Assembly: GCA_963070105.1 (NCBI GenBank)
Contig: OY718804.1
Span: 6,099,317 to 6,163,316 of the forward strand
Direction of reading: 5' to 3'
DNA from: Litomosoides sigmodontis
Lineage: Eukaryota; Nematoda; Chromadorea; Rhabditida; Onchocercidae
Length of the DNA stretch: 64,000 bases
The translations under genes and the position numbers were made by a program. Of this stretch, positions 37,001 to 50,298 are shown piece after piece (position 1 is the first letter of the stretch; each line of letters starts with the position of its first letter). The notes beneath the pieces were generated by a model that worked only from the letters and a program-made list of their open reading frames with translations, was not told the DNA's origin and searched no databases.

Positions 37001-40000
37001 ATCGAGAAAGACCTCAAGAATAACCTCAAGAGGAATTTTCATTTGTTGTTGCACCACTCTATTATGGCAGTTACTCCGACTGCATCCACACTTTTCATTA
37101 CATTCATACAGACCTGACAGATAAGATTCATCGGCACCTCCTAGTGCCAAATTACGATACCTAAAAAACTTCATTGAACCATTCGAAATATCAACTAACC
37201 GCTTAACTAAATAAAAGGTCTTTATGACCCAGATACAGCACACCAACTAGTCAGTAAAAGCAAGCGGTACTAACTTTTAGGATACGCTGATTTCAAAATA
37301 AAAAAAAAATAAAATTTTAATAGCTACTGAAGCATTATGTAAATAGTATTTACAGACGGTTTTTGTTTTTCTCTTAAAGGAAAACTCACATATATCCTTT
37401 AGCATATGAAGGCTGAAGACTTTTGTCCAAACGCAGTACTTCTGCGTGAGTTAGTAAGCGACATTCACACCGGGTTTCATCGGCACAGTCATCTGGTTAA
37501 AAGAAAGAACAATAGGACAAATTTTTATGAAAATTTCCATTGTCTTCAAACTCATGATTATTAGAAGCTCTTCCTCAAGATAAATTTTTCAAATGTTTGC
37601 AAAAAATAAAAATAAAAAACCAGTGCAAGTGCATCCGCTGCAAAAATCAAGTGATATAGACGAGATATCTGTCTCTCTATCGTATGGATATCTTCGCGGA
37701 TTATATTCAATCTGAAAAAACTAGGCAAAAAATCTACGTTGCCGAACCAAATATACTTTCTGAAACTAGAAATACGACTTTTCCCTGCATTAATGGATTA
37801 CACTTATTACAGAAATGCGATCAGGACGGAAAGAGAAATTACGAAAGGAATATATAAGTTACCAAGACTCATTTTATGGAAATAAAAAAGTTTCAGCAGA
37901 AAAGAGTTCACTTTTGGTGGTAATTCGTCATCAATTTCATTATAAACAGAAATTGGAATAGCTTCATAACCATCTGTAAAATCATCCATTAGCTTAGCTT
38001 TAACCGGCGTACGATAAATAACATTCGGACGAACTGTTTGATCAAATGTGAACAAGTCGATAGTTAAGCGGCTAGACGTATCCTTAAAATATGGAAAAAG
38101 AAAACCTGCAACTACGAGTAAAGCATAATAAATGGAAGTAACTTGAACCGCTGGTTTCCTTGATTCATTTAAAGTCCTTCACTTGTTACTGTGAGCAAAG
38201 CATAAAAATTGTGTTGCGAGATCTCTAGAGTTACCTAATAGCAAAATAAAGCTGACTCATAACTTTATTAAATCACAGCTATTCACAGTGTTCCATTGAC
38301 ATAATAGTCTACAATGACCGGAAAAACCATACTCTCAAGTATTTCGAAATCTGATCTAATCTGTAGACAGAGATTCCACATGGCGTACGATAAACCACAG
38401 CTGAGCTGGTCATCTTACGACTATGGGCTACTTTAGCTTTTCTTGTAAATGTTGCAATCTGCAAAAGAATAAGACTGCAAAATAAAAGATTCAAAAAAGC
38501 TAACATAGCCAGAAAAATTCTTAAATTTCAAATTCGAAAGCAATGAATATTTTAAGTAGATATAAGACGAAAACCAAAATGAAGATTCGTATTTTTAACG
38601 TATTCCTACTTAGTTTTATTTTCAACTATAAGAACAAAATCGAACAATGTCACATCTAAAAGAAAATCTGCAAATATGAAGCATTTACCTCACGAGACCA
38701 ACCCACTAGCAAAGGAATCATATAAGGAGAATAACCACAAAATTCTTTATCATATGGATCTTTATCTAAACGTTGTAAACATTTGGCCGAACATTGCAAA
38801 TGAACCATTTGTTGCAACTTGTTCCATTCCGGTATGTCTTGCACAGTAAGGTTTTTCTGCATAAAGAAATAAATGCATTTGAAGTTGTAGTTCGAGGTCG
38901 ACTTTTTGAGGATAAAGCATATTTTCTGAGCTTTACATAAGTTTTAAAATGTCGATTTAAAAACTTTCTTTTGGTCCATTTAAATTACAAAATTTAAACA
39001 AAATAATCGTTGCAGACCTCCTTGCGTAAACGAGGTGCTTTTCCCTCAATAACTGAATAATCTTGATAATGATTCGTATGCTGCACGGCTAGTATTCCTC
39101 CCTTTCGAGCTGTTTGGCGTCTGGGGTAATTCTGAAAGAAATGTTTAAAAATACTGCAAATGGATCAAGAAAAGTGGTAATATGAAAAATTAACAGTTAA
39201 TAACTCTTGCCGGTTCATTATCGCCTAGTAAAGCTTGACCACGTGGACAAAGATCCATCTCCTTCCTGAAGACAGTAAAGTATTTTAAGAAAAGAAAAGC
39301 GGTCATTGTAATAATAATAAAGACAATGCAATTTCATTTTAACTCTCTTACAAGTGTTGCTGCATAATGTGAATTGTCTTTTGGTCAGCAAACAACGTAG
39401 AAATGAGATTCCTCCTTTCAGAAAATCTAAGTAATACTTACCTTTATCTTAAAATCAGACAGTTATTTTGTCTAATAAAGATAGAAGTAATAATTTTATT
39501 CTCTGGGACAAGCAAACGCAAATCCATTTTGACTGTTTCAAAATAATTTCCGAACCTTAAATTCTTATTTGAGATACTTTGCCCTGGTAGTGGAATTGTA
39601 TATTCCAAATTATTGGCTAATCGTGCCTCTCTTCTTGAACGCAATGGAACCGCCGGAACTCCCATTTTCTCCTGGTGCTCGATTTTTTCCAATCTCTAGA
39701 AATATGAAATAACATTAGTGGTTAAATCACACACCCTATGATATGCTACTAAAATTCATCGAAAATTTTCAAAATCCTTAAATTCTACAAATTATTCATG
39801 CTTACATCAATTGTTTGACGGATTGCTTCTAATCTTTCTGACCCACGATAAATCCATTCATCTATATGAATATGACGATTGCATGGGGTCATCACACAAT
39901 TTGCACCACATTTATTATGAATTGGAAAACGCAGTAATGCAAATTGTCTCTCTGTCCGCAAAACATACGCAGAACGAGCTTTGCCCTCTCGGAGAATCTG

Positions 40001-40504
40001 TAAGCAACATTTGCAAGCTTTGTAACCATTTGTAGAATCTGCAAGCAACACTTGTAAGCTTTGCAAGCATTTGTAGAATCTGCAAAGCAACTTTGTCCTA
40101 AAGCAGAATTAGGCACTTGTTTCAAGTGTCTAATTTTGTTGCTTTCCTCGGAGCATTCCGCAGAGATAAACCTTCTTGAAGTAAATATCTTCCGAACACA
40201 AAAGATTTTAGCTCCATAAATGAATAAGGATTAATCCTGCCGCATAAGCAAACTAATTATCTTACATTTACACGCTGCGTGTTTTCCTTACGCTTCATCG
40301 GTACAAGTGGCCAATCCGGAAAATTTTTCAGATAATGTTTTACAAACTTTTGCCGAAACTGTGGTACTAAGCGCCAATTGTTGCGACGATCTATTTCCTA
40401 CAAAAATTTGATCACACATTCGATCAGATGTTAGATATCAAAATCTGATCAGTGACGACATGACATGATAAAAACATAATCGCACAACCTTCCCACCGCT
40501 TTCC

Positions 40505-40569
<65 letters not shown>

Positions 40570-43500
40570 TACATGACAAAATAAAACAAAAACTTCATAA
40601 AAATTTTTCAACTATTAATTTTGTTAAGATTCACTTCTTTGCAATTTTGAAGTCTATACTTCTGCTCTGCGAGAATGTAGACTGTTCGTTCATGAACGAA
40701 ACTGTCAATGCCATTGTCAAAAAATACCTGCAAGAATAATAAAAATACTTATATAACGCAAAAAAATCACTTTATATACAATTATTAGAATTATCGTAAT
40801 TTTTTTGTGAAGCATTACCAGCATTTCATTTCGTGAGAATCCGTGCGGTCCCACACCTACTATCCCTGAATAGAATGCTTTTCGATACCGCCCAAAGCGA
40901 AGTCTGAAAAGTACGAGTACTTTAAGGATAATTGAACATCTTGCTCGTAAGTTTAAAAAAAACATGAAAATCTAGAAGGGAAACGGGAAGTTACTTTGGT
41001 TCATATAAAGCACAAACACGCACTCCTTCCCATACATATAAACGACCTTCAACTTTGCGTGCGATACGTGATATATCAACTATTTCCTCACTGCCGTCAC
41101 CAAACAACACGCTGTATTGACGCCGTGACACCTGAAACGACTAAGATTCGCATCCAAAAAAGAGGATAGAGTAAAAATTGGAATGATAATGAAAAACTAA
41201 AATTCTGGTGTAATTTATTAATTACTAAATAGCTGCCACCTGTACAAGCCTCACCGATTAATGATAAAGATGGAAATGACTAATACCGAACCGATTAGAA
41301 ATAATAATGAAGTAAAGCGAGTGCATTAATATTCTGTTTTATTTTATCGCAATGTAAAGCTTTACCTTTTCAACAATTTGGCAACGAACGAAATTATATG
41401 CTTTATGCTGACGAGCCAAACAGAAAGACCCATCCGGGATATCACTAATATTGACGGGATCATCGATAACAACATAATTCTGCATATTTTCTCTGTGAGT
41501 CACATCAAGAACACTGACTTCCTCACTAGCCGCAGCCTAAAACCAACTCTAGGATTTAATGCAGCAAATTTTATTCCGTCATGCAACTAATTACAATAGT
41601 AAATCAACACTGCGAAGCCAGAGGTAATTAATTGATTTATTCCCATTCAAAGTTTTTTGGATACTAAATGTTCCGCCAGTCGATACCTTCGTAATGAATA
41701 TCAAAAAAATTCTTTACCTTTCACGGCCTACATTAAATTAGCTTCATAACTTGCCGCAGACCCACTTTGATAAAACAATAAGGAACAAAAACTGACAAAT
41801 AAATTCAAAATTTACGAAACAGGATTAAAGAGGAAAAAAAACAGCACTGATCACCGAAAACGTTTGATTATTTTTCTGCGAATCTATCAGCAATTTATCG
41901 GCCGTATTTGAAAGCTGTTCCTTTGCCAGTATTTCTGCTTGATTTATCCAATCTCCAGTTACAATACTCGCTTGCGGTACAGTTCCATTTGGTGATGCGA
42001 AATTCCGCTATAAAACCCTTATCCATTTATAAAAACTATGTAGTAGACTAAAAATTCATTCAAAAGCATAAAGTTAATATTTATAAAAAAATAAAAACAG
42101 GATTCCTACCAACTCAGTAAGCAGATTGCTAGCGTATTGCGTCAGTTCATTTGATATCATCACTAAATCGCTGCCATAACCATCGTTCACATGTCTGCTG
42201 AAATTCCCGTATATTATAAAATCGACATAAAGAGTATTGAAATGATAAAAAGCTTTTGCTTTTTTAATAAAAACTAGCTGCAGTCCAACAACTGCAGATG
42301 AACAAGAGAAAAATTTCACGGCTCTCTTTCAAACCGCTTCTGTTATGGCTATATTATTCAAAAAGATTCATTTGCCACATTCGGTAATCACAATTTTTGA
42401 GCTTTGTTAGGAATGAAAGAAGAGTAAAAAAGACAAAATTTATCCGACCAAAGAGGAGATGATCTATTATTTTTGAAATCTTCCAATACTTCGCGTGCTA
42501 TGGTTACAAAATCATCCATGGATTGCATAGCTTCTTCATCCGATGGTATGGAAGACGTTTCAATCTAAAGAATATGAAAAGCGCTTGATCTGGTGTAGCT
42601 TACCTAGTTCCAATCACAAAAACAACTAGGTACAGCTTCCAACATGCTTGATTTCGAGGTCATTTCAAATATTTTGCAACCATTTTAATAAAATTACGAT
42701 TTAAAGGACCACCTAACTCGTGAATTCTATATGTAATGAAAAACTGACATTTTTCCATTTCTGATTAAAATCGTTAGCAACAGACCAACCGTACATCTGC
42801 GCCAGTAACATTGTCAACATAACAATTAGTTCGACCGGCTCAGAAAGAGTTTTCTGAAAGACTTCAGTTTTTGACAGTAAAAACAATTCATCGGCATGAT
42901 TAATGAGAGTAAATGGTCTCACAGGATAATAATAAAAAAACACAAGCGATAAAAATAACTAAGATATAATTAAAACACATTAATTCATTACTATTCACCG
43001 TAACTTACAATCGCTATTTCCGAAGGAGATAAAGCTACGTTACTGTTTATCAAATTCCCAAGAATAAGCATATGAGCTCGATCCAGCCCGACGTAACCCG
43101 CAACCTCTGATATACTGTAATTACCGATCGTTTTATCACGTTCTGTAACTGACTCCCTTTAAAACGATATATAATAAATAAGTGAAAATAATTGAAATAC
43201 GACTTATGGAGATCCCACCAAATGCAATAACTGTATCATTGCCAAGACAAACAGCTAAATAACTAAATGTGAGAAAAATCGACAGTATTTATATTCATAT
43301 AAAGCCTTAAGTTTATAGTATTTTTAAGCTTGCCATCAGTTACATATTGGATGCCATGACAAATTCAACATGTAGGATTATACATAATAACTAAACATTT
43401 CTCAAAAATTGAAGAAAAAATACCTTTCCAAATATGGTCCATTAAAAGGACAATGAAATCGAATACTCGTATCTTCATTTTAGCGGCACTTTCTTTTATT

Positions 43501-44483
43501 CCCATTTTATTAATGTGAAATGCAGTAATAGCTTTGGAAATCTTCTCCTCATCGAAATCAAGAGTGATCTGGAATTAAACAAGATGTTTCGGTTCTTTCA
43601 CAATGAACAGTAAATTAACATCAAAGTTCAAGCGCTAAGGATATCAACTAATTGAAAAAAATATTCTAAATTAATATAAATACACTGTAATTTGGTCTCC
43701 AAAACCAACTTTTTCTTGAGCGTGATCAAAGAAATCAGTGTCCAAAGTTGCAAACCCGTAAACAGTCCTTCGCGTTTTATATTCGGGTCCGTTGTAGCGA
43801 AATATTTTGTACAAATTACATATCCTTTCCTCGCATCTAGAAATATAATGAAGCATTTAATTCATGTAGATCGTTGATAAGTAAAGCACAGATGAGTTTA
43901 AAACCAACACGTTTTGAACTGTGTGGTACAGGAATCTTAACCAGATGTAAAGTTGAAGTGCTTCATACTTTATGCACTGTATTTCATCTTTCTCTAAAAT
44001 ATGATTTCACAGGCTTTAGAGAAAATGTGACACAAAACTCACAATGTTTTCCTTTCATCACTTAAAAGACATAGGTCTCGACTATCAAACACAGCAATTT
44101 CATCTGAATCGTCCGATGATGTTTCGTCTACCAAAAAAGCACTTACATCAATGTCCACGTCAACACTCCTTTCCTAAAGCACATTCACTTCACAACTAAT
44201 AAATGCACATATTTGAATAAATGAACAGCCCTAGACAAAACTAACCACTCATCAAGACATGCTATTTCTTATTTTTTTTTTGAATAAGATGAAAGTCCAA
44301 TAGCTATTTCTAAAACAATTAATGTCTATGTGAAATGCCTGCCACATGTCATGTATTTATCGTTACGAACTTAGCATTGATAATGATAATATTAACAAAC
44401 TGTATGATTCGTGGATGCAGGACGGACAACACCGGGCGCTTCCTCACCTCTATCCATTTTATCAATTCGTTGAATAAGCAGAC
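34057..44483 (-). CDS. met-2: Histone H3K9 methyltransferase SETDB1/MET-2 (5' end incomplete)
   Basis: Nuclear enzyme that methylates histone H3 lysine 9 for silencing. Exons in order: 44448-44483, 44043-44173, 43686-43836, 43424-43568, 43009-43148, 42749-42853, 42449-42564, 42110-42197, 41855-42007, 41366-41536, 40995-41131, 40819-40903, 40635-40727, 40266-40397, 39806-39997, 39556-39695, 39205-39265, 39018-39131, 38689-38856, 38333-38458, 37912-38082, 37621-37711, 37390-37492, 37025-37160, 35849-35974, 35482-35605, 35324-35405, 35036-35162, 34796-34931, 34452-34669, 34057-34155. All phases agree; 1,298 residues without the first Met (human 1,291). Tudor-type blocks: YSVLFGDGSEE, VFFDNGIDSF, DEWIYRGSERLE. 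MBD: VVYRTPCGISVY. Pre-SET: CSGCTC, CECRLL, YECNEKCGCSRSNC. The SET domain is bifurcated: GWGVRSMIDIPAGVF and YAGAILTDSQAE, then an acidic insert, then GNIGRFFNHSCQPN and VDTHDFRLPW. Post-SET: FWDYGY, ECFCGSRFCRKRLL. Start exon not found. Confidence 0.95.
39993..40098 (-). repeat. 41-bp tandem repeat over a met-2 splice acceptor
   Basis: About two and a half copies with a 41-bp period (starts 39993, 40034, 40075). On the minus strand each copy contains a pyrimidine-poor (C/T)TGCAG or TTACAG followed by ATTCT, so the 3' splice site of the exon 39806-39997 is present three times. Only the copy nearest the exon continues into the conserved frame ILREGKARSAYV. Confidence 0.8.
40506..40564. repeat. 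(AT)n microsatellite in a met-2 intron
   Basis: Nearly 30 perfect AT/TA units between exons 40266-40397 and 40635-40727. Confidence 0.95.
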
Positions 44484-45188
44484 CTAAAAACACCAAGGAG
44501 CAGTCCAGTTAGGTTTCGAAAACTTTATTGGAGTCTTTCGCATAGATCCAATTACAAACCTCTGAAAACCCACTCTTTCAAAACTGGAAAAAAACTCCAT
44601 CCACCTAAATGAACATATTTTCATCCGGCTCATTCCGAATGACCTTCCCTGTTTGGTCCAATTCGAAATAAGTTCTAACGAAATAACTGCTTTTCGATAG
44701 CTATATGTCACAAATAGAAGAAGCAAAGTTTTATTGTCTTATAATAATATCCATTTTCATAATCAATTATGAAAGACAATCACTTCTAAAATTCCAAACT
44801 TGATCACATTTATTACTAGTACCTGAAAAAAGTTCAAATAACTTGGATTTCACTTAATATTTACTAAAAAAATATTTAGGATAAGATGGATTTTGACTTT
44901 GCAAATTCATTAATCACAAATATAACACATAATAAAATTTTAAAAGACAGATATTGAGATATAAAAAGAGGTAAATTCATATGGAAATTTATAAAAAATG
45001 CACTTGTTACAAAAAAAGTTACAAAATTAAAAATATATTCTCTCACTATAACAAAGGAAATACAATACCCGTATTAATATATCGCTTACAAACTAATACA
45101 AAAGAGCATGAGAGAAATAAAACGAAGCACAAAATTTTAGACAGTAATAAATACTTTAAATGGTATGCAAAGTAAAATTTTAATAATC
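44484..45188. other. Gap between ZCCHC8 and met-2
   Basis: Only about 700 bp separate the ZCCHC8 stop from the first met-2 exon I can see. The missing met-2 start exon is probably here. A minus-strand open frame at 44484-44726 was not convincing as coding. The tight same-strand spacing is compatible with an operon. Confidence 0.4.
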
Positions 45189-48100
45189 TCAAACTTTTTG
45201 TTTGCATGTATTATCATTGATACTTTTTTTTCGGATTTTTAACATAAGAGCTCTGAAGAAACCGCGATTTTCGGTACTCTCTTCGATTGCCTCAAATGGC
45301 ACAACGCCATCACGGAATTTCTCTAAACTTGGTTTCTTTTTATCCTGAAAAAAGTTTAAGCAAAGTTTATTCCTCACCTCATAATATATAATGAATAAAA
45401 CGACAGTTCGAGATGTGGAAATGAAAATTACATGCTCCAGTCGACAAACTACGGGTGTACCAAAGGAAATTCTATCATCACTGCTACTAACTGATTCTGA
45501 TCCAATTTCTGCATAAGACATCGACGTCTCAAAGTCAATAATCGATGCGTTATGTTCCTACAAATTACATTCACGCAAATTACAATTTCTTTAACTACAA
45601 ATCCGGTTTGCAAGTGAATTACAGAAAGCAATGTTTAAATCTACAATAAAATTCCAAAATTAAAAGTTTACCATATTTTTTTCCAATATAATCCCTTCTA
45701 ATGATTGTGTAGGTAGTGCCATCGTTTCGTTTGGTTCATCACCACCCAAAACAACGCTATCATCTAAGTCTTAAGAAGCTTCAGATAATAATTTGTCAAA
45801 ATGAATAGAAATTCAAGTATTTGAAGCAGTTACAATTTAACAAAAAAACCTGAAAATCATACCACTTTTTTGCCGTTTATAATCGCTTTGATCTTCATAC
45901 TCATCATCATACCTTTCCCGCTTCCTACTTTCACAGTACCGCTCAAGTAAATGCTGCTGAAAAAAACTAGTTTTCGAATTTAAAACAAAATATTCAAACC
46001 TACAATATGAACTACGTTCGAACGCCTCATATGCATAGAAAATATTAAGCAAAACATAATAATGTTTACCGAGTGCCTTTCCTTCATATATTCTCGAAGA
46101 TAGCGGACGTATTCATCAAATCTAGGTACTCGGAAACGTTCACGCTATAAAGAAAGACTTATTTTCAGTGAGTTCACCTTTATAATTAATAAATTCAAAA
46201 TTCTTCTTAATATAACCTATCGATACATAAAATTAAAAATGTGCTCAAAGGACTAATGTTGTATTAAAAAGTCCCCACTGAAGTGAAGTAAATCAGTGAA
46301 ATCGTACATCTCTAAGATATCGATTATAGTAGTTAAAACCGGGGTAGGCAATCACTTTTTCGGCAGAAACCGTAAGTCGTTTCCATTTGTTATCTTTTTC
46401 TGAAATATAAGTGAAAAAACTGCAAAAAAATTAATAGGAATTAGAGTATTTTTTTTCACTATTAACAGCCTCAAATAAAATAAGCACCTCGTACAATCTG
46501 TGGAGTTCCCAATGTTTTATCTTCTGTGTGAAATTCCAACAGAGACTCTTCACTACAACTCTGGTCAAGAGCCTAAAAATAAACAGCCTCATTTTTAGGA
46601 ACAAACCAATAAACTGACCTCTCATGCAGATACTTCAGTAGTACACAACACTGTTACAAACATAACATTCTTGAATCTCTCAATAGCTCAAGAAAACACT
46701 CACTTTAACTTCCAAGTGGAAGGTTGAAGTCAGTATTTTCTCGAGGACTCAAGAGGAAAACTGTAAAAATTTTAAAGTTTATTGCCTCCGCTAAATAGCC
46801 CGGTGGATAGCCATCAATGAAGCCTCTTCGACGCATTCGATAGATCCATTCTGGAATGTCATTTGGACCTATTCCTAAAGCTTCGCGCAAAGCATCACTG
46901 ATTCCCCCAGGCCTAAACATTGTACTTTGTTCAGTTCGCTGAAAATGTTAATTGAAAACGGACTTTCAAATAGAATCTTTTAAATTTACCTCATATTACA
47001 CGTATCTGTCGCATCAGTATTATTCGATGTGGTATAACGTTCTTGAGTTGAACGTTTATTATTAAAATGAGCAGCACGGTTGGCAGCGATCCTCCGCTGA
47101 TTTAAAGGAATATCACACTGCTGTAACGTATGCTCACCAGCACAGTTGAAGCAACTTATTTTGTATGTGCTGAAGTTTTGAAAAATAGTTTGTGTATGGC
47201 AACATTAAATGACCAATAGAAGAGAATATTGTTTTTAAACTAACAACACAGCCTTAGCAAAAACTATACTATTTGTTTACGCACAAATAAGTTTTAATCA
47301 TTCATTTTTCGGTAAAGATTTGCCGATGAATCGCATATCAAATTAGTGCACATTAAGGAACAACCTTTCTTTTTTCTCCTCTGGTAGAGGAAGCGCCACA
47401 TCGTTTGTTAGAATTTTGGTTACATCAAAAACAACATCCTTTTCTTTTGTTCCTAAAGTTTTTGGCGAAACATTATGTTCTTCTTTTTCTAAACCATTCT
47501 TTGGTGTTGCAGTCACAGTAAGACTTTTTTTATTTACTTCTTCCACCTCAACAACTTCCGCCCCTTCAGTATCGAGAACGAATAATTCACCATCACCGCC
47601 ACCTCCAGCCTCAACAGACACCTGCAGCTGTACAAACTTCAAAAATAAATATTCAGGATCTAAAAATAACGTTTATATTTGTTGCAGAAATCGGTGGATT
47701 TACATACATCTAAATCTAAATACATCTAAAAACCGGGCAAAGTGATGCCTAGTAAAATTCAATTAATACTGCAACAGATTTCTTACTATTTCGATGTCAC
47801 CCTCGTCGTCCTCTTCTACTAAATCCACCAGCTCAATCATGGACTCATCGTTTCGAAGTTTTGTCTTTCCACACCTGCAATATAGTAAGGTTTTACAAAA
47901 GCCATTATATTTTGCAATTCATGGTTTAAATATATTCGGATAGCAAGTGACGAGACCTGAATACATTTAAATGATGACACTGTCAGATATAATGACTAGA
48001 TATGTATGGATCAATACCAAGCAAATCCAACGCGAAGAGCCCTAAATTATTCAACTGCACGCTCATGACATTGTAATATTATATTAATTAATAAAAACGA

Positions 48101-48306
48101 GAGAAAGAAAGTGAAATGTATGATGGATGTGATGAATGGTCAAATGATGATTAGTTTACATAAGAAATAGAGGAAAGGCAAATTTCCACAACTTACGCAT
48201 GCGTCCCCCACATCGGCGTTTCCTTAACGCTTACGTAAGTTACCTCCGATTCTGGCGATGGCGTACGTGAACATTCACCTGGCTCACGTTGATCAAGAAC
48301 ATTCAT
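45189..48306 (-). CDS. ZCCHC8: ZCCHC8 homolog, zinc-knuckle scaffold of the nuclear exosome targeting complex
   Basis: In animals ZCCHC8 bridges the RNA helicase MTR4 and RBM7 in the NEXT complex, which feeds short-lived nuclear RNAs to the exosome. Twelve exons in order: 48197-48306, 47787-47874, 47365-47636 (or 47627), 46990-47169, 46762-46924, 46488-46572, 46308-46399, 46070-46144, 45863-45956, 45672-45769, 45432-45557, 45189-45344; about 512 residues (human 707). The first third is acidic and low complexity. A CX2CX3HX4C zinc knuckle is clear (SCFNCAGEHTLQQCD). The PSP domain follows: FRPGGISDALREALGIG, IPEWIYRMRRRG, GYPPGYLAEA, VIAYPGFNYYN. The C-terminal block GVVPFEAIEESTENRGFFRA matches the human MTR4-activating tail. 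The join between exons 4 and 5 is uncertain. Whether RBM7 and MTR4 partners exist in this species cannot be seen here. Confidence 0.9.
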
Positions 48307-50275
48307 CCTTCAGAATTACTAAATGCAAAGATGTAAATATTCAGAGAAAACTTCAGCATCGATAATTCCACCGAGACACCAACGCGAACAATCAAAAAGC
48401 GATCACATCACCATATCTGCTCAGGCCAATCCACAGTAAACCATCGTCTGCAAGTATTCTGTTCGAGATCATTAATATTTTGGAATTTCTTTTTAGTCCT
48501 AAATGTTAAAAGCAAATTTTTGGTCAAGCTTTTTGTCCGTTGTGCACTGGACGTAGTATCCGAATTTAGAAGAATTTTTCTGCTTTGTTTCATTTTGAAA
48601 ATTTTCGCCATTAACATAACTTATACCCATAACACTTATAATTTGTGCATTTAGTGAAGTTTAACATATGGCATATATCCAACTTATGATACAAGTGGTC
48701 AATGGTTCTCTATGTTATCTTGACATTAATTATTTTTCAAAATAGGAGTGGATTATTTCGATCCTATTTCATCAGTACACTCTGCTTTACGGACGAGACT
48801 AACAGCTCTAAAATTTTTCCAAACTACGCCTTTCTATTCCTTCCGAAGTGAACAGAGCAAACGAAATATTTGGTAGTCCACTTGAACTTCCTTTTTCTCA
48901 ACCAAATCAACTATCCATATTTCGACAATAATGAAGCTACGGATTTTGTGTGCACGCATAGAATTAGACGTCATTGAGTGCCCGCCCATCGCTTAAATTA
49001 ATTGACAGTTGAAATTGCAACATTCCTTGGATTAACATCCGATATCATCCTGTCACATTTGTCAGCAGGGCGGCAAATTCGATGTCAACAATGGACCCTT
49101 CACTTGCATTGTAAATGATGGCAGTGCAGATCGGTGGGATATTCAACTGAGTGGATTGACCACTAAAGAACCGGTTGAATTTGGTGTTTACAACAATTCC
49201 ATCTCTGAAGAATTGCGACTGAAATGGTTGTTGCTAATGCATTCGTAACGTCCATAATATAAATTAATTAATTTTCAACCAACTAATACCCTAATCACTT
49301 CATCAATCTTTGAGAAAGACCGAAAAGGGCCTGAGTTACCGGGCAGACATAACCTAACTGAATGAAGCATTAAATTAAAGCTTACACTTTACTGTTGGAC
49401 GACCGAAAAGTGCATTAGCATTAGAAACAATAAATGATAATGAAATAATAAATTTTGAAAGTTTAAAATTAAGCTGCAACCATTCAAAATTATTCCTTTC
49501 ACAGATATTTTTTATCCTAAATGGCTGAAATCACAAAAAGACATCTGTCGATCCATTATCGATAGGATTTTATGATCAAATCATCGATCATTTTTTGAAG
49601 GACCAATTAGCATAAAATAAAGATATGTTACCTATAAGTGACCAAACTTATCCTCATATGTCCTAGCAAATAAAAAAAATTATGAATAAGTTTCAGCGGG
49701 AATATATTGACCATTGACCTCATGTAATTAATTATTTGATAAAATTGACACCGACTAGCAAGGGAAACGATCAGACTGTTTCTGTTGCTCTCCCCTCCTG
49801 CATTTGTATAAATTTTTGAACAAACTTCATCCACAATTATTGTATTATACGCCAGCTTTAATGTGTTCATCAAGCTTCACATGCAAATTCATTCGCCTAT
49901 TATAAATTAAAATGCAAAAGCAAAATTGTGAAGTATAATAAGCGAATATTTGATCCGTCTATAAAGCATCTAAAAGTGAAAAAAATTGCAGAAATTTCGT
50001 ACATTTCACTGAAAATTTAATATGATGAAAATGGCCACAAAGGAAAGTGTCAGAAAGATATTATCCATTTAATTGAAGCACAAGTTATGAACGTCACGCA
50101 TCCTTCATCCACCTGTATCTTTCACAACTGCTTTAACTTGGCGTATTTCAGACTCAACTCCGTTCATTCCTCCGGAATGCCTCAGTGGTAGTGCTATTGT
50201 GGAATAACAATTATATCAACTAGGAGTTCTTGCCAAAGCTTCAAAATGTATCGGGGATGTAAATGCTTTTTTTTT
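48307..50275. other. Gap between small heat shock gene and ZCCHC8
   Basis: Contains one unexplained plus-strand coding-like exon at 49069-49248, listed separately. The rest shows random short frames only. Confidence 0.4.
49069..49248 (+). CDS. Orphan coding-like terminal exon, unrecognised
   Basis: Behind a CATTTGTCAGCAG acceptor the plus strand reads 59 codons to a stop: it begins GGKFDVNNGPFTCIVNDG, continues SADRWDIQLSGLTTKEP and ends ELRLKWLLLMHS. The composition looks like real secreted-type protein, not chance. I could not find the upstream exon between 48.3 and 49.0 kb and do not recognise the family. It could be a relic of a dead gene. Confidence 0.3.
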   Translation, partial: GGKFDVNNGPFTCIVNDGSADRWDIQLSGLTTKEPVEFGVYNNSISEELRLKWLLLMHS

Positions 50276-50298
50276 CTATCGGGGATGTAAATGCTTCT
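50249..50298 (-). repeat. Short direct repeat across the sHSP stop codon
   Basis: A ~19-bp segment (TATCGGGGATGTAAATGCTT) occurs at 50249-50268 and again at 50278-50297. The second copy encodes the last codons KHLHPR of the heat-shock protein on the minus strand; the other copy lies just past the stop, after a T-rich spacer. Confidence 0.8.

Noticed and set aside
44484..44726. 80-codon minus-strand frame as the met-2 N-terminus
   Set aside because: Its frame does not join the first supported exon in phase and it shows no similarity to SETDB1 N-termini that I can see.
47416..47745. 109-codon plus-strand frame
   Set aside because: Antisense of the acidic ZCCHC8 exon 3; composition (Ser/Thr/Pro runs) mirrors Glu/Val codons on the true strand.
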